A DNA stretch of 30,156 nt from JBBDYH01 sp040901795 (GCA_040901795.1 JBBDYH010000062.1:1-30156); one strand, 5' to 3'; shown: positions 1 to 9,127, counted from the first letter of the stretch. Notes: generated by a model from the letters alone, not told the origin. Program-made: numbers and translations.

Positions 1-938
<938 letters not shown>

Positions 939-967
939 GGCGATGCTCCTTATGCGGTAAACCGCGT

Positions 968-973
968 ATTATA
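968..973 (-). promoter_or_regulatory. Probable -10 box of the gap promoter
   Basis: The minus strand reads TATAAT at 973-968, placing a transcription start near 961 and giving a leader of about 23 nt to the GTG start with its AGGAG. At 17 bp upstream the hexamer is TACACG, a poor -35, so only the -10 is well supported. Confidence 0.45.
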
Positions 974-1036
974 CCGGGGCGATCGCGCTGCGTGTAGGGG
1001 CGACAACGTATTGAGTACGGAGCACACCGTACGCTG

Positions 1037-1081
1037 AACGCCGCACTTCAAACTCCGAGCTCCGCACTCCGAACTTCACAC
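1037..1081. repeat. Imperfect short direct repeats before the methyltransferase start
   Basis: This pyrimidine-rich stretch repeats variants of CTCCGAGCTCCGCACTCCGAACTTC, with CCGCACTTC/CCGAACTTC and CTCCG units, and ends one base before the TTG start at 1082. It resembles in position, not in sequence, the tandem arrays next to the starts of ispH, hisB, hisC, hpnG and hpnH. Confidence 0.5.
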
Positions 1082-1864
1082 TTGCCTCCTTCTCCTCGTC
1101 CCACCTGGCAGCTTCCTCCGGGCGTCACGCGCGGTCTGTGGGATTACGCAAACGCGGAACACATCGCCCGCGACTACGACGAATACTTCGCCTACAATCG
1201 GCTCTTCGACTTCGACGAAGAAATCCTCAAGCGCCACTTCACGCGGCCGGGGCTCGTCGTGGATCTCGGTTGTGGCACAGGGCGAGCGCTAGTGCCGCTT
1301 GCTCGAGCTGGACACCGCGGCTTGGCGGTTGATCTATCGATGGAAATGCTCTCGGTCATCGGTCAGAAGGCTGCCGAAGAATCGCTGGCTATCGACCGCG
1401 TGCTCGCGAACGTCGTTGAACTGGATTGCCTGGCCGACGCAATCGCCGATTATGCGATTTGTCTCTTCAGCACGCTGGGCATGATTCGCGGCGGCAGCAA
1501 CCGCCGCCGTGCAGTCGAGCACATTCGCCGCATCCTCAAGCCCCGCGGCGTCTTTGTCCTTCACGTGCACAACTTCTGGTATAACCTGTTCGATCCCGGC
1601 GGCCCGTGGTGGGTGATCAAGAGCGTTGCCACAGCGCCCTTTCGTCGCGACTTTGACGTTGGCGACAAGTTCTTCGATTACCGCGGCATTCCCCAGATGT
1701 ACCTGCACGTATTCCGCCGCAGGGAATTGCTGAGGTTGCTCAAGAGCACCGGCTTTCACGTACGTGAGCTGATCCCGCTCGACTATCGCCGCACTGCGCT
1801 GTTGCGTTGCCCGTGGCTCCTCGGCGGTGTCCGGGCCAACGGATGGATTGTCGTCTGCGACTGA
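1082..1864 (+). CDS. Class I SAM-dependent methyltransferase
   Basis: Predicted cytosolic methyltransferase of 260 residues with the class I Rossmann fold; the substrate is not recognisable. Motif I is VVDLGCGTGRA (about residues 59-69). It is followed by an acidic end of strand beta-2 (GLAVDLSMEML), a motif-II-like AICLFSTLGMI, and the post-motif segment ILKPRGVFVLHVHNFWYN, an arrangement typical of Methyltransf_11/25 proteins. The C-terminal part carries FRRRELLRLLKSTGF, the usual end of such domains. The first plausible start is TTG at 1082, directly after a stretch of short CTCCG/ACTTC-rich direct repeats (about 1037-1081) and with no clear Shine-Dalgarno. An internal start is possible, but the WQLPPGVTRGLWDYAN region looks genuine. 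It is followed after 38 bp by the DUF4404 gene on the same strand. Confidence 0.85.
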   Translation: MPPSPRPTWQLPPGVTRGLWDYANAEHIARDYDEYFAYNRLFDFDEEILKRHFTRPGLVVDLGCGTGRALVPLARAGHRGLAVDLSMEMLSVIGQKAAEESLAIDRVLANVVELDCLADAIADYAICLFSTLGMIRGGSNRRRAVEHIRRILKPRGVFVLHVHNFWYNLFDPGGPWWVIKSVATAPFRRDFDVGDKFFDYRGIPQMYLHVFRRRELLRLLKSTGFHVRELIPLDYRRTALLRCPWLLGGVRANGWIVVCD

Positions 1865-1873
1865 GGGGCCTGC

Positions 1874-1879
1874 TATAAT
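1874..1879 (+). promoter_or_regulatory. Extended -10 promoter element before the DUF4404 gene
   Basis: TGCTATAAT at 1871-1879 is an extended -10 (TGn-TATAAT) beginning ten bases after the methyltransferase stop codon. Transcription would start near 1886, leaving a 17-nt leader that holds GGAG (1891-1894) and the ATG at 1903. No good -35 lies at normal spacing (TTGTCG is 20 bp away), as extended -10 promoters allow. Confidence 0.5.
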
Positions 1880-1902
1880 GACCGTTGATCGGAGAATCCA
1901 CT

Positions 1903-2244
1903 ATGCCCACTACGCGCGAACGGCTGCAGGCGACGTTGGCTGACCTCCAAAACGAGCTCTCGGAGCTGGCTGAGCTGGATATCGAGACACGCGACCGGCT
2001 GCAAGCGACATTGCGCGATATCCGTGCGGCGCTTGAGCAGCGGGCTGAGACGCCGGGCGCCGATACTGCTTTGACATCGGGACGCATCGCCGACGAAGAC
2101 GACACGACGCTGGACGAGGAGGGCGGCTCAGAATCGCTCGCTGAGCGGCTCAACGATGCGACGCGCGGGTTGGAGAGCACACATCCTGAGCTCTCGACCA
2201 CGCTCGGCGGCGTCATCAACGCGCTGGCCCAAATGGGCATCTGA
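1903..2244 (+). CDS. DUF4404 family small acidic protein
   Basis: A 113-residue acidic, helix-rich protein of unknown function, probably cytosolic. The N-terminal half (about residues 5-45) has two copies of a RLQATL-x-D heptad-like pattern predicted to form a helical hairpin or coiled coil. The middle (about 50-75) is a low-complexity acidic linker (ADEDDTTLDEEGG). The C-terminal segment ends in THPELSTTL and INALAQMGI, the conserved ending of DUF4404 (PF14357) proteins. The start is ATG 1903 rather than TTG 1885, because 1903 has GGAG at the right distance and the extended -10 at 1874 would put transcription start at about 1886. It may be co-transcribed with the upstream methyltransferase, but it appears to have its own promoter. 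A terminator-like hairpin follows at 2257. Confidence 0.83.
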   Translation: MPTTRERLQATLADLQNELSELAELDIETRDRLQATLRDIRAALEQRAETPGADTALTSGRIADEDDTTLDEEGGSESLAERLNDATRGLESTHPELSTTLGGVINALAQMGI

Positions 2245-2256
2245 TTCTTCGCGTGC

Positions 2257-2300
2257 CACTGCTCGCCGCGAGCAGTGCCTTTAATCTGCCGGCTTTTTTT
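2257..2300 (+). terminator. Hairpin terminator after DUF4404, convergent with ispH
   Basis: A perfect 9-bp stem CACTGCTCG / CGAGCAGTG with a 3-base loop (2257-2277) lies 12 bp after the DUF4404 stop. It is followed by CCTTTAATC and a T7 run at 2294-2300. The T run is somewhat far from the stem, so termination strength is uncertain. It also lies past the end of ispH on the other strand, without a T-run in that direction. Confidence 0.5.
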
Positions 2301-3234
2301 ACGTCTTCGTTAGCACTCGCAACTCGCGCGGTAGCGGAAAGTAGACTTCCTCCTGGCGAATGCTACGAGCTTCCACCGTCGCCGCAAACCGCTCCTTGAG
2401 AAACGCGACGCATTCTTCGACGACCGACTCGGGAGCGCTTGCGCCGGCCGTAACCAAAACCGTCTCGTCGCCTTTGAACCAGGCCGGATCGATTTCGGCT
2501 GCGCCGTCGATGAGGTATGCTGGCACGCCGTCTTCGCGCGCCAGCTCCGCCAGCCGCTGGCTGTTGCTGCTGTTCTGGCTGCCCAGGACTAGCACGAGGT
2601 CCGCCTCGCGGCCCAAGTGGCGCACGGCCTCTTGCCGGTTCTGAGTGGCGTAGCAGATATCCTCTTTTGGCGGCCCGACGATCTGCGGGAAACGCGCCTT
2701 CAGTCGCTCGATGATGCGGTTCGCATCGTCCACCGAGAGCGTCGTCTGGGTGAGATATGCCAGCTTGTCAGTCGGCTTGAACGGCAGCCGATCGACGTCG
2801 TCGGTCGAGTCGACGAGTACGAAAGCGTCGGGCGCCTCTCCCATTGTGCCGACCACTTCATCGTGTCCCTCATGACCGATGAGGACGATCTTGTAGCCTT
2901 GCCTGGCAAAGCGGACCGCCTCCAGATGCACCTTGGTCACCAAGGGGCAGGTGGCGTCGATCGCTTTCAACCGCCGCTCGCTGGCGATGCGGCGAATCTC
3001 CGGCGACACGCCGTGGGCGGAGAAGAGCAGATGAGCGCCGACCGGCACATCTTGAAGCCGATCGACGAAAACAGCCCCTTTTTCGCGGAAGGCGTCGACG
3101 ACGTAGCGGTTGTGAACGATCTCGTGATAGACGTAGATCGGCGTGCCAAACAGCTTGATCGACAGATCAAGCGTCTCGATCGCCATGTTCACGCCCGCAC
3201 AAAACCCGCGTGGGCTGGCCAGAAGAATATGCAT
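2299..3234 (-). CDS. ispH: 4-hydroxy-3-methylbut-2-enyl diphosphate reductase
   Basis: Last step of the MEP pathway: reductive dehydroxylation of HMBPP to IPP and DMAPP by a 4Fe-4S enzyme in the cytosol. At 311 residues it is full length. The three cluster cysteines are visible: C12 in PRGFCAGV, C96 in DATCPLVTKVH and C194 in ICYATQNRQ. The substrate histidines H41 and H124 and the proton-donating E126 (GHEGHDEVVG) are also present, and the C-terminus shows the family YFPLPREL. Its product feeds the adjacent squalene operon, which starts 153 bp away in the opposite direction, so location and role agree. The ATG at 3234 is immediately preceded by a GGGTTCA-type 7-mer array and has no Shine-Dalgarno. 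Another ispH copy elsewhere cannot be excluded. Confidence 0.97.
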   Translation of the reverse strand: MHILLASPRGFCAGVNMAIETLDLSIKLFGTPIYVYHEIVHNRYVVDAFREKGAVFVDRLQDVPVGAHLLFSAHGVSPEIRRIASERRLKAIDATCPLVTKVHLEAVRFARQGYKIVLIGHEGHDEVVGTMGEAPDAFVLVDSTDDVDRLPFKPTDKLAYLTQTTLSVDDANRIIERLKARFPQIVGPPKEDICYATQNRQEAVRHLGREADLVLVLGSQNSSNSQRLAELAREDGVPAYLIDGAAEIDPAWFKGDETVLVTAGASAPESVVEECVAFLKERFAATVEARSIRQEEVYFPLPRELRVLTKT

Positions 3235-3241
3235 GCGGAAA

Positions 3242-3284
3242 GGGTTCAGGGTTCAGAGTGGAAGGTTCGGGGTTCAGGGTTCAG
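3242..3284. repeat. GGGTTCA heptamer array upstream of ispH
   Basis: Five imperfect units of GGGTTCA/GGGTTCG in two blocks separated by GAGTGGAAG. Seen from ispH the array reads as CCCTGAA repeats and ends CCCTTTCCGC directly before the ATG at 3234. The same array type occurs before hisB (17979) and hisC (19072). Confidence 0.85.
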
Positions 3285-3387
3285 CAAGGCAGAGGCGGCG
3301 AGGCATTGCACTTTGGACGACTGGCTACGCCCCGTCACTGTGGATGATAATGCAGGGGTCACCTCTCGGCCAGTTTGAACCGAATCG

Positions 3388-4317
3388 ATGTCCACCGCGA
3401 CGTTCGCCGCTGAGCTTGCATTATACGGCCCTGTGCCGTCAGCGGCTCGTTGTGCGCCTTCGCTGGCCGAGTCGCAGGAATACTGCCGGCGGCTTGCCAA
3501 GGGACACTACGAGAATTTTACCATGGCGAGCTTTTTGTTGCCGCGTGAACTACGTCCTCATTTTCACGCCGTGTATGCCTATTGCCGCTGGGCGGACGAC
3601 CTGGCCGACGAAACAGGCGGCGAGGACAGCCTGCGGCTGCTCGACTGGTGGGAGGGCGAACTGAATTCGTGTTATCAGGGCGAGGCTCGACATCCCGTCT
3701 TTGTGGCACTGCGGCATACGATCGACGAGTTTAGTATTCCGATTGAACCGTTTCAGAGTCTGCTCGTCGCGTTTCGCCAGGATCAGTACCGCAAACGGTA
3801 CGAAACCTTTAACGACCTATTGGGCTATTGCCGCAACTCGGCCGATCCCGTCGGCCGGTTGGTCCTCTATCTCGGTCGGGCCGCTATGCCGGAAAACGTC
3901 GCGCTCTCCGACTCGATCTGCACCGGGCTGCAGCTCGCGAACTTTTGGCAGGACGTGGCCCGCGATTATGATCGCGGGCGGATTTATTTGCCGTTGGCCG
4001 ATTGCCGGACCGCCGGATACGACGAGGCGATGTTCGAGCGTCGCGAGTTTAATCCCGCCTTCCGCACACTGCTGGCCGGGCAGGTTGATCGGGCGGAGGC
4101 GATGCTGCGGGCCGGGGAGCCGTTGGTCGCGTGCGTGCCGAGGGGGCTGCAACTCGACGTGGCGCTGTTTATCCGCGGGGGGGTGGCCGTCCTGGATGGG
4201 ATTCGACGGCAAAACTATAACGTGTGGCGGCGGCGGCCCGTGGTGGGTAAGCTGGCGAAACTACGACTATTCGCCGCCGCCTGGTGGCACATCCATTGGC
4301 GCGGAGCAATTGTGTGA
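3388..4317 (+). CDS. hpnC: Squalene synthase HpnC (hydroxysqualene synthase)
   Basis: Trans-isoprenyl diphosphate synthase family protein of 309 residues. In bacteria with the three-gene route, HpnC converts presqualene diphosphate to hydroxysqualene. The first Asp-rich motif is WADDLADE (D70, D71, D74), preceded by the HpnC-like NFTMASFLLPRELR. The second is FWQDVARDYDRGRIYLP (Asp near 189). It is told apart from HpnD by the NF-x-MASFLLP start and by first position in the hpnC-D-E order. ATG 3388 follows a 153-bp divergent region shared with ispH, which contains GATAAT at about 3347-3352 as a possible -10 without a good -35. Its stop overlaps the hpnD start (GTGA, 4314-4317). The 46-residue N-terminal leader before the domain is somewhat variable in the family. 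Confidence 0.93.
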   Translation: MSTATFAAELALYGPVPSAARCAPSLAESQEYCRRLAKGHYENFTMASFLLPRELRPHFHAVYAYCRWADDLADETGGEDSLRLLDWWEGELNSCYQGEARHPVFVALRHTIDEFSIPIEPFQSLLVAFRQDQYRKRYETFNDLLGYCRNSADPVGRLVLYLGRAAMPENVALSDSICTGLQLANFWQDVARDYDRGRIYLPLADCRTAGYDEAMFERREFNPAFRTLLAGQVDRAEAMLRAGEPLVACVPRGLQLDVALFIRGGVAVLDGIRRQNYNVWRRRPVVGKLAKLRLFAAAWWHIHWRGAIV

Positions 4318-5240
4318 CTGATCTTGCTCACAGCTACGCCCTCTGCCAGCGGTACGCGCGCGATTCTCAGTCGAACTTCTACTATTGCTTTTATCTGCTT
4401 CCGCGGCCAAAACGGCTGGCGATGTGCGCACTCTACGCGTTCATGCGGCGCGTGGATGACATTGGCGATCAGACGCAGGTGGCGCCCAATGCCGCGTTAA
4501 ATGGATCGACGTTTAGCGGCGACGATCGTGCCGCGCGGCTGGCGGCGCTGCGTGCATCGCTCGATCGAGCGCTTGCTCGACGATTCGACGACCCGTTGTT
4601 TGTTGCGCTCGCGGACACCGTCCAACGCTTTAGCATTCCGACCGAGTACTTGTACGCGGTCATCGATGGCGTCGAAATGGATCTTGCCGGGCAGGGATTC
4701 GAGACGTTTGCCGACTTGAAGCAGTATTGTCATCGCGTGGCCTCAGTCGTCGGTCAGGCCTGCGTTCACATCTGGGGGTTTACCGGTCCTCAGGCGATCG
4801 AGCTGGCGGCACAGTGCGGGCTGGCGTTTCAACTGACGAACATCCTCCGCGACCTGCGCGAGGACGCCGCGCGGGAGCGGGTCTATCTTCCGCTGGTCGA
4901 CCTGCGACGCTTTGGATACACCGCCGATGAGCTGCGGCGCGGCGTCGTCGATGACCGCTTTCGGGCATTGTTGCGGTTTGAAGTTGAGCGGGCGGAAGGT
5001 TTTTACCGCGCGGCGGCCGGACTACCTGAGTATCTGCACGCGGACGGAAGGCGGATCTACAGCGCCATGTTCCGCACCTATCACCGGCTTTTGGAGAAGA
5101 TCCGTCGCCTCGACGGCGGCGCGCCTGGAATCCGCGTGCGATTGGCTGGTTGGGAAAAGCTGCGTACGGCCGCCGAAGCGATCTTTATGCCGATGCCTTG
5201 GCGGTACTCAACCGCGAGCTCAGGGACAAGCGTTTCATGA
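4314..5240 (+). CDS. hpnD: Presqualene diphosphate synthase HpnD
   Basis: Condenses two farnesyl diphosphates to presqualene diphosphate, the first committed step toward squalene. The 308-residue product has the first Asp motif RRVDDIGD (from D48) and the second LRDLREDAARERVYLP (from D180), plus NFYYCFYLLPRPKR as in HpnD and phytoene synthases. Start choice: GTG at 4314 overlaps the hpnC stop and has GGAG at 4303-4306 seven bases upstream; the reading frame stays open to a GTG at 4284, but that is less likely. The overlap with both neighbours (GTGA upstream, ATGA downstream) indicates translational coupling in hpnC-D-E. Phytoene synthase is the main alternative, rejected because of the adjacent hpnC and hpnE. 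Confidence 0.94.
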   Translation: MTDLAHSYALCQRYARDSQSNFYYCFYLLPRPKRLAMCALYAFMRRVDDIGDQTQVAPNAALNGSTFSGDDRAARLAALRASLDRALARRFDDPLFVALADTVQRFSIPTEYLYAVIDGVEMDLAGQGFETFADLKQYCHRVASVVGQACVHIWGFTGPQAIELAAQCGLAFQLTNILRDLREDAARERVYLPLVDLRRFGYTADELRRGVVDDRFRALLRFEVERAEGFYRAAAGLPEYLHADGRRIYSAMFRTYHRLLEKIRRLDGGAPGIRVRLAGWEKLRTAAEAIFMPMPWRYSTASSGTSVS

Positions 5241-6697
5241 GCGCTGTCGGGAACCGTGCGCTGGAGCGAGGCGGCGCGTCGCGCGTCGCCATCGTCGGCG
5301 GCGGCCTGGCAGGGTTGGCGACGGCGGTGGCGCTGGCCGACAGCCGCACGCAACACGAGTCGAACGGACGCTGTCTGACGATCGAACTCTTTGAATCGCG
5401 GCGGATGCTAGGCGGCCGGGCCACCAGTTACCGCGATCCCGAAACCGGCGAACTGATCGATAACTGCCAGCACGTCAGCCTCGGCTGCTGCACGAACTTT
5501 GATGATTTTTGTCGTCGCACAGGAATTGATGGTTTGTTTGCCTGTGAAACGGCGCTCAACTTCGTCGGCCCAAATGGGTGTCCCAACGCCGTACGGCGAA
5601 GCGCATGGCTGCCCGCTCCACTACATCTGGCGCCGTCGCTCTTGCGGCTGGACTATTTGACGTGGCGCGAACGGTTGGCGGTGGCCGCGGCATTGCGCCG
5701 CCTCGCTGGCAGCACCACCTGCGATGCTGCGCCCCACCTGTCGATGGGGCAATGGCTTCGCCAGGCGGGACAGTCGGACCGAGCGATCGAGCTATTCTGG
5801 TCGCCGGTGATTGTCAGCGCCTTGAGCGAGGACGTGGATCGGGCGAGTTGCGCCGCCGGCCGCAAGGTGTTCGTCGATGCATTTCTTCGACACAAGCAGG
5901 GCTATGAGATGAAAGTGCCCACAGTCGCGTTGCGCACGCTCTACGATGAATATCTGGTTCGCTGGATGGAGCAGCGTGGTGTGAAACTTCATCTCGGGAC
6001 GGAAGTGCGAGCCATCGAGACAACCGATTACCAGGCGAGTTCGCTGGTCTTCACCAACGGTGACCGACAGGCATTCGATTTCGTCTGCGTGGCGACGCCC
6101 TGGTTTCGAATCGGCGAGATGTTTGATCACGAGTTGGCGAAGCGGCTTACTTTTCTTGGGGAGCTGAAGCATTTTGAGCAGGCGCCGATCACCAGCGTGC
6201 ATTTGTGGTGCAACCAAAAGCTCCGGTTCCGCTTTCGACACGCGGTCTTGCCGGGCAGGTTCAGCCAGTGGATCTTTGACCGCACGAACCGCAGCTCGTC
6301 TCCTTATTATCAGGTCGTGATCAGCGCCTCGCGCGAAGTGGCCTCGATGTCGCGCGGCGAGGTCATTGCGCGCGTCTGCCGGGACCTGCAAGAACTGTTC
6401 GGCGAACCGGTGAGCGACGCCTTAACGGCGGCAAAGGTGATTACCGAACATCGCGCGGTATTCTCACCAACGGCAGAAGTTGACAAGTATCGGCCGTCGC
6501 AGCGCACGCCCGTACCAAAGCTGTTCCTGGCCGGCGATTGGACGGCGACGGGCTGGCCGGCCACAATGGAAGGAGCGGTCCGTAGCGGCTACCTGGCGGC
6601 AGAAGCGCTGCTGGAGACGCTGGGTAGCAAAGAGCGCATTCTCAAGGCCGATTTGGCGGCAGCGCCTCTCGCGCGATGGCTGCTCGGTGTTCGTTGA
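5237..6697 (+). CDS. hpnE: Hydroxysqualene dehydroxylase HpnE (FAD-dependent)
   Basis: FAD-dependent amine-oxidase-fold enzyme that reduces hydroxysqualene to squalene, completing the HpnCDE route. The dinucleotide-binding motif is VAIVGGGLAGLATAVALAD (glycines 21-26), followed by the family segment LIDNCQHVSLGCCTNF. The C-terminal FAD contact LFLAGDWTATGWPATMEGAV is followed by SGYLAAEALLE. ATG 5237 overlaps the hpnD stop (ATGA) and gives 486 residues; AGGGA lies about ten bases upstream inside hpnD. The same frame is open further upstream inside hpnD, but homology begins after 5237. At about 450 residues the usual HpnE is slightly shorter. The stop lies 6 bp from the convergent hpnG stop, so there is no room for a separate terminator. 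Confidence 0.93.
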   Translation: MSAVGNRALERGGASRVAIVGGGLAGLATAVALADSRTQHESNGRCLTIELFESRRMLGGRATSYRDPETGELIDNCQHVSLGCCTNFDDFCRRTGIDGLFACETALNFVGPNGCPNAVRRSAWLPAPLHLAPSLLRLDYLTWRERLAVAAALRRLAGSTTCDAAPHLSMGQWLRQAGQSDRAIELFWSPVIVSALSEDVDRASCAAGRKVFVDAFLRHKQGYEMKVPTVALRTLYDEYLVRWMEQRGVKLHLGTEVRAIETTDYQASSLVFTNGDRQAFDFVCVATPWFRIGEMFDHELAKRLTFLGELKHFEQAPITSVHLWCNQKLRFRFRHAVLPGRFSQWIFDRTNRSSSPYYQVVISASREVASMSRGEVIARVCRDLQELFGEPVSDALTAAKVITEHRAVFSPTAEVDKYRPSQRTPVPKLFLAGDWTATGWPATMEGAVRSGYLAAEALLETLGSKERILKADLAAAPLARWLLGVR

Positions 6698-6703
6698 CGG
6701 CGG

Positions 6704-7648
6704 TCATTCCGGCAATTGCTGGATCACTCCGACCAAAAACTTCGCCAGCCGATCCGCCGCCGTGATCGCGCTTTCACGCAGCTTCCACAGGTCCTTCGCC
6801 GCCGACGGGCGTCGCAACAGGCTGCCGGCCGCCGCACCCAACTTGCGAACCATCGTCGGCCGATTGAGCAGCCGCTCGACATCGCGCGGGAGCTCGTCGT
6901 CAACCGTGTCGGTAATCGCACGAATGGCAAGAAACCGTTGCTTCTCCCGCTGGCACACTTGCGCCACGGCGAGCGATTCCATGTCGACCGCGATCGCCTG
7001 GTGCTGCTCTCCTAGCGCGCGCTTTTCGCCGGCTTTGTGGATGATTCGGTCGACCGTGAGCAGCCGGCCGACGTGTATGCCGCGACCCAGTCCTTCTTCG
7101 CCGCCGGGGAGGCGCAAATCGATCGACAATCGCTCGCCGTGTTCGCCGACGACGCCATCAGCCATGACGATGTCACTGCGCGTGAGCTCTGATTGCAACC
7201 CGCCGGCAAACCCGGCCGAGATCAACCACCGCGGACGATGGCCGGCGATGAGTGCTTCGGCGGCCTGGGCGGCTGCAGCTCGTCCATGTCCGCTGATGGC
7301 GACGGCAACGCCGCGGCCGTGCAGTCCTCCCGTTCGGACCGTGAAGCCATGCCCTTTGATCGAAATGACGCCAGCGAGCCGATCTTCGAAGTAACCCGAT
7401 TCCAAGGGCAGTGCGACAACCAAGCCGACGTGACAGGGGAGTAGTTCGCGGTTGGGCGCGGATTCGTCCCTGTCATCGCTGTCTGCGTCCTCTGATTCCT
7501 TCTCCTCATTCGCAGCGCCGCCGCTGCGATATTTTTGCTGCGCCGCGCTGCGCAGGTTGTCGGCCACCGTCTGCTGCACCTGCTCGGAGGCCAAACGTTG
7601 GAGAAGGATGCGGATAAAGCTGCCAATGGCCATAGGTTGCAGTCGCAT
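6704..7648 (-). CDS. hpnG: Phosphorylase-family nucleosidase HpnG (adenosylhopane nucleosidase)
   Basis: Member of the PNP/UDP phosphorylase superfamily. In hopanoid clusters HpnG removes adenine from adenosylhopane to give ribosylhopane. Seen: GLVVALPLESGYFEDRLAG at the start of the fold, the glycine-rich LISAGFAGGL, the substrate/ribose segment IAVDMESLAVAQ and the catalytic-Asp-type RAITDTVDDELP. The assignment to HpnG rather than MTA/SAH nucleosidase rests on location with hpnH and the cyclase. Unusual is an N-terminal extension of about 70 residues with a very acidic patch (EEKESEDADSDDRDES). Two starts are possible: ATG 7648, immediately after a 10-bp tandem repeat whose AGGACGG could mimic a Shine-Dalgarno, or ATG 7633 (MAIGSF). 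I use 7648, with uncertainty. Confidence 0.82.
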   Translation of the reverse strand: MRLQPMAIGSFIRILLQRLASEQVQQTVADNLRSAAQQKYRSGGAANEEKESEDADSDDRDESAPNRELLPCHVGLVVALPLESGYFEDRLAGVISIKGHGFTVRTGGLHGRGVAVAISGHGRAAAAQAAEALIAGHRPRWLISAGFAGGLQSELTRSDIVMADGVVGEHGERLSIDLRLPGGEEGLGRGIHVGRLLTVDRIIHKAGEKRALGEQHQAIAVDMESLAVAQVCQREKQRFLAIRAITDTVDDELPRDVERLLNRPTMVRKLGAAAGSLLRRPSAAKDLWKLRESAITAADRLAKFLVGVIQQLPE

Positions 7649-7650
7649 CC

Positions 7651-7720
7651 CGTCCTATTCCGTCCTATTCCGTCCTATTCCGTCCTTCTCCGTCTTATTC
7701 CGTCTTATTTCGTCCTATTC
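7651..7720. repeat. Seven tandem copies of a 10-bp unit upstream of hpnG
   Basis: Units of CGTCCTATTC run without a break for 70 bp. Copies 1-3 are identical; copies 4-6 are variants (CGTCCTTCTC, CGTCTTATTC, CGTCTTATTT) and copy 7 is again CGTCCTATTC. On the hpnG strand this is (GAATAGGACG)n, ending two bases before the ATG at 7648. The 10-bp period is close to the helical repeat, and each unit holds AGGA. Confidence 0.95.
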
Positions 7721-7729
7721 CATGAAGTC

Positions 7730-9127
7730 TCACTTCCTTGGGGAAGGCTTCAGCCACCAACGTGCGCCAGGGCCGCGTCCCGTTCCCTCAACTAACCCCA
7801 ACTCTCGGAGCAAACGAAGTTCGTCTCGAAGAGTTGTTGCCGGAACCGGCAGCGGGAGTTCTCGAATGATCTCACTTGCCTTCCATTTCTGGCCGTTACC
7901 CAAGACGTGCAGAATCCGTCGCTGCCGCTCGGTTAGGTCGTGGCTTATTCGGTGAGGCGGAATATACGCGGAGGGGATAAATCGCACCACGACTTCACCC
8001 GCGCGTTCTTCGAACTCGGGCTCTGGGTGCCCGGCTTCGACGCATAGTGACACAATTTTTTGCGTCCCGCGACCCCATCGCTCGATCAGTCCTCTTCGGA
8101 AGAACACTTCGGCGAGCAGCGGGTTTCGTGGGTGCGAGGTATGTTCCTTCTTCAGGTCGTCAACGGATAGACCGAACGGGAGAGTACCGGTGCTCGCGAT
8201 CTCCAACCGATCGTCGAAAATCGCGATGCTAATCGCGCCACCCGCGATCGAGTAATCCCGATGACAAATCGCATTGACCACGGCCTCGCGCAAAGCCAAG
8301 GTTGGAAAAAGCGGCTCGTCCAACCGCGTTAGAACGCCCGGCTCGAATCGTCCCGCGACCGGCAGGTGCCGTCGCAGAAACAAGATGGCCTCGTCAAGCA
8401 ATTCAAACGCATGGCCATAGACCTGACGTTGATCGAGAAACTCGTCCTTTTTAATGCCCCGAAAACGAGCCATTCGAAGCCCGCACTGCGGATACGCGGG
8501 CAGCACATCCTTAGCAAAGGCGACTACAGCCGCTTGGAGAACTCCACGACGTTGTAACAGGTGAAGCCTGCGTAGCACTTCTTCTGGACTCTCCACGGAA
8601 CCTTCCAAGCGGCCTGTATGCAGCGCCTCTCGAATGGTTCGTGTAATCTCCTTTCGGTCCAAATCATGCAATCGGTAGCCAGTGGCGATTTGGTTTTCCC
8701 AGCGCTGTTGCGAGTGAGCTCGTTCCAGCAGGCGGCGCTCGTACTCGGCCTGTGGCATGATCGAAGTTGTATTGCCAACTCGCCGGTACGGTCGGCCCTG
8801 GTAAGTGTAGGGAGCCAGCGATCAATCGGCTGTTGCCAACAGCAGCACTTCATGGGCGCCTGTCACTTTAACCCGGATTTGGTCAAAGGAGCATGCGGGA
8901 TCGACTTTGGTCAATTCGTTGGCGACTTCTCGCAAAGTCGAATCGGAAACATTTTGACCAATGATTCTTCCATCGGCGGAAACGCCAAACACCACAGTTC
9001 CGCCGTTGCGATTCAGGAATCCACAGAGCGTTTCCATCCCGCCCTTTAGCTCACCAGTCGATTTCTTGAATTCGAGTTGTTCTGATTCTTCGTTTGCGAC
9101 CAACGACTTCAGTTCTTTGATGGTCAT
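7730..9127 (-). pseudogene. Schlafen AlbA_2 / ATP-binding RecG-like regulator, interrupted by in-frame TGA
   Basis: One gene of 466 codons, split by TGA at 8824-8822. Before the stop is the AlbA_2 domain (about 101 residues: ESEQLEFKKSTGELK, CGFLNRNGGTVVFGV, GRIIGQNVSDSTLREV), ending in VLLLATAD. After it the same frame continues with SLAPYTYQGRPYRRVGNTTS and MPQAEYERRLLERAH, exactly the order of intact family members. Then come the ATP-binding-like C-terminal region (LREAVVNAICHRDYS, RNPLLAEVFFRRGLIERWGRGTQKI) and a winged-helix end. No frame shift or gap is needed: a single CGA-to-TGA change would explain it. The C-terminal part could be re-initiated at ATG 8758. Relatives are putative regulators or helicase-like proteins of uncertain function. 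It sits between hpnG and hpnH and separates them. TGA readthrough or a sequencing error are alternatives. Confidence 0.85.

Noticed and set aside
3242..3284. Telomere-like GGGTTCA repeats as a chromosome end
   Set aside because: The array is only five units and lies between two housekeeping-type genes; identical arrays are inside the his operon.
4284..4314. Upstream GTG start for hpnD
   Set aside because: GTG 4314 has GGAG at the right distance and overlaps the hpnC stop; the extension lies wholly inside hpnC.
7651..7720. CRISPR-like array
   Set aside because: Units are contiguous 10-mers without spacers.
8758..9127. Two separate genes for the AlbA_2 and ATP-binding parts
   Set aside because: Both are in the same frame, and the linking residues match the intact family with only one TGA.
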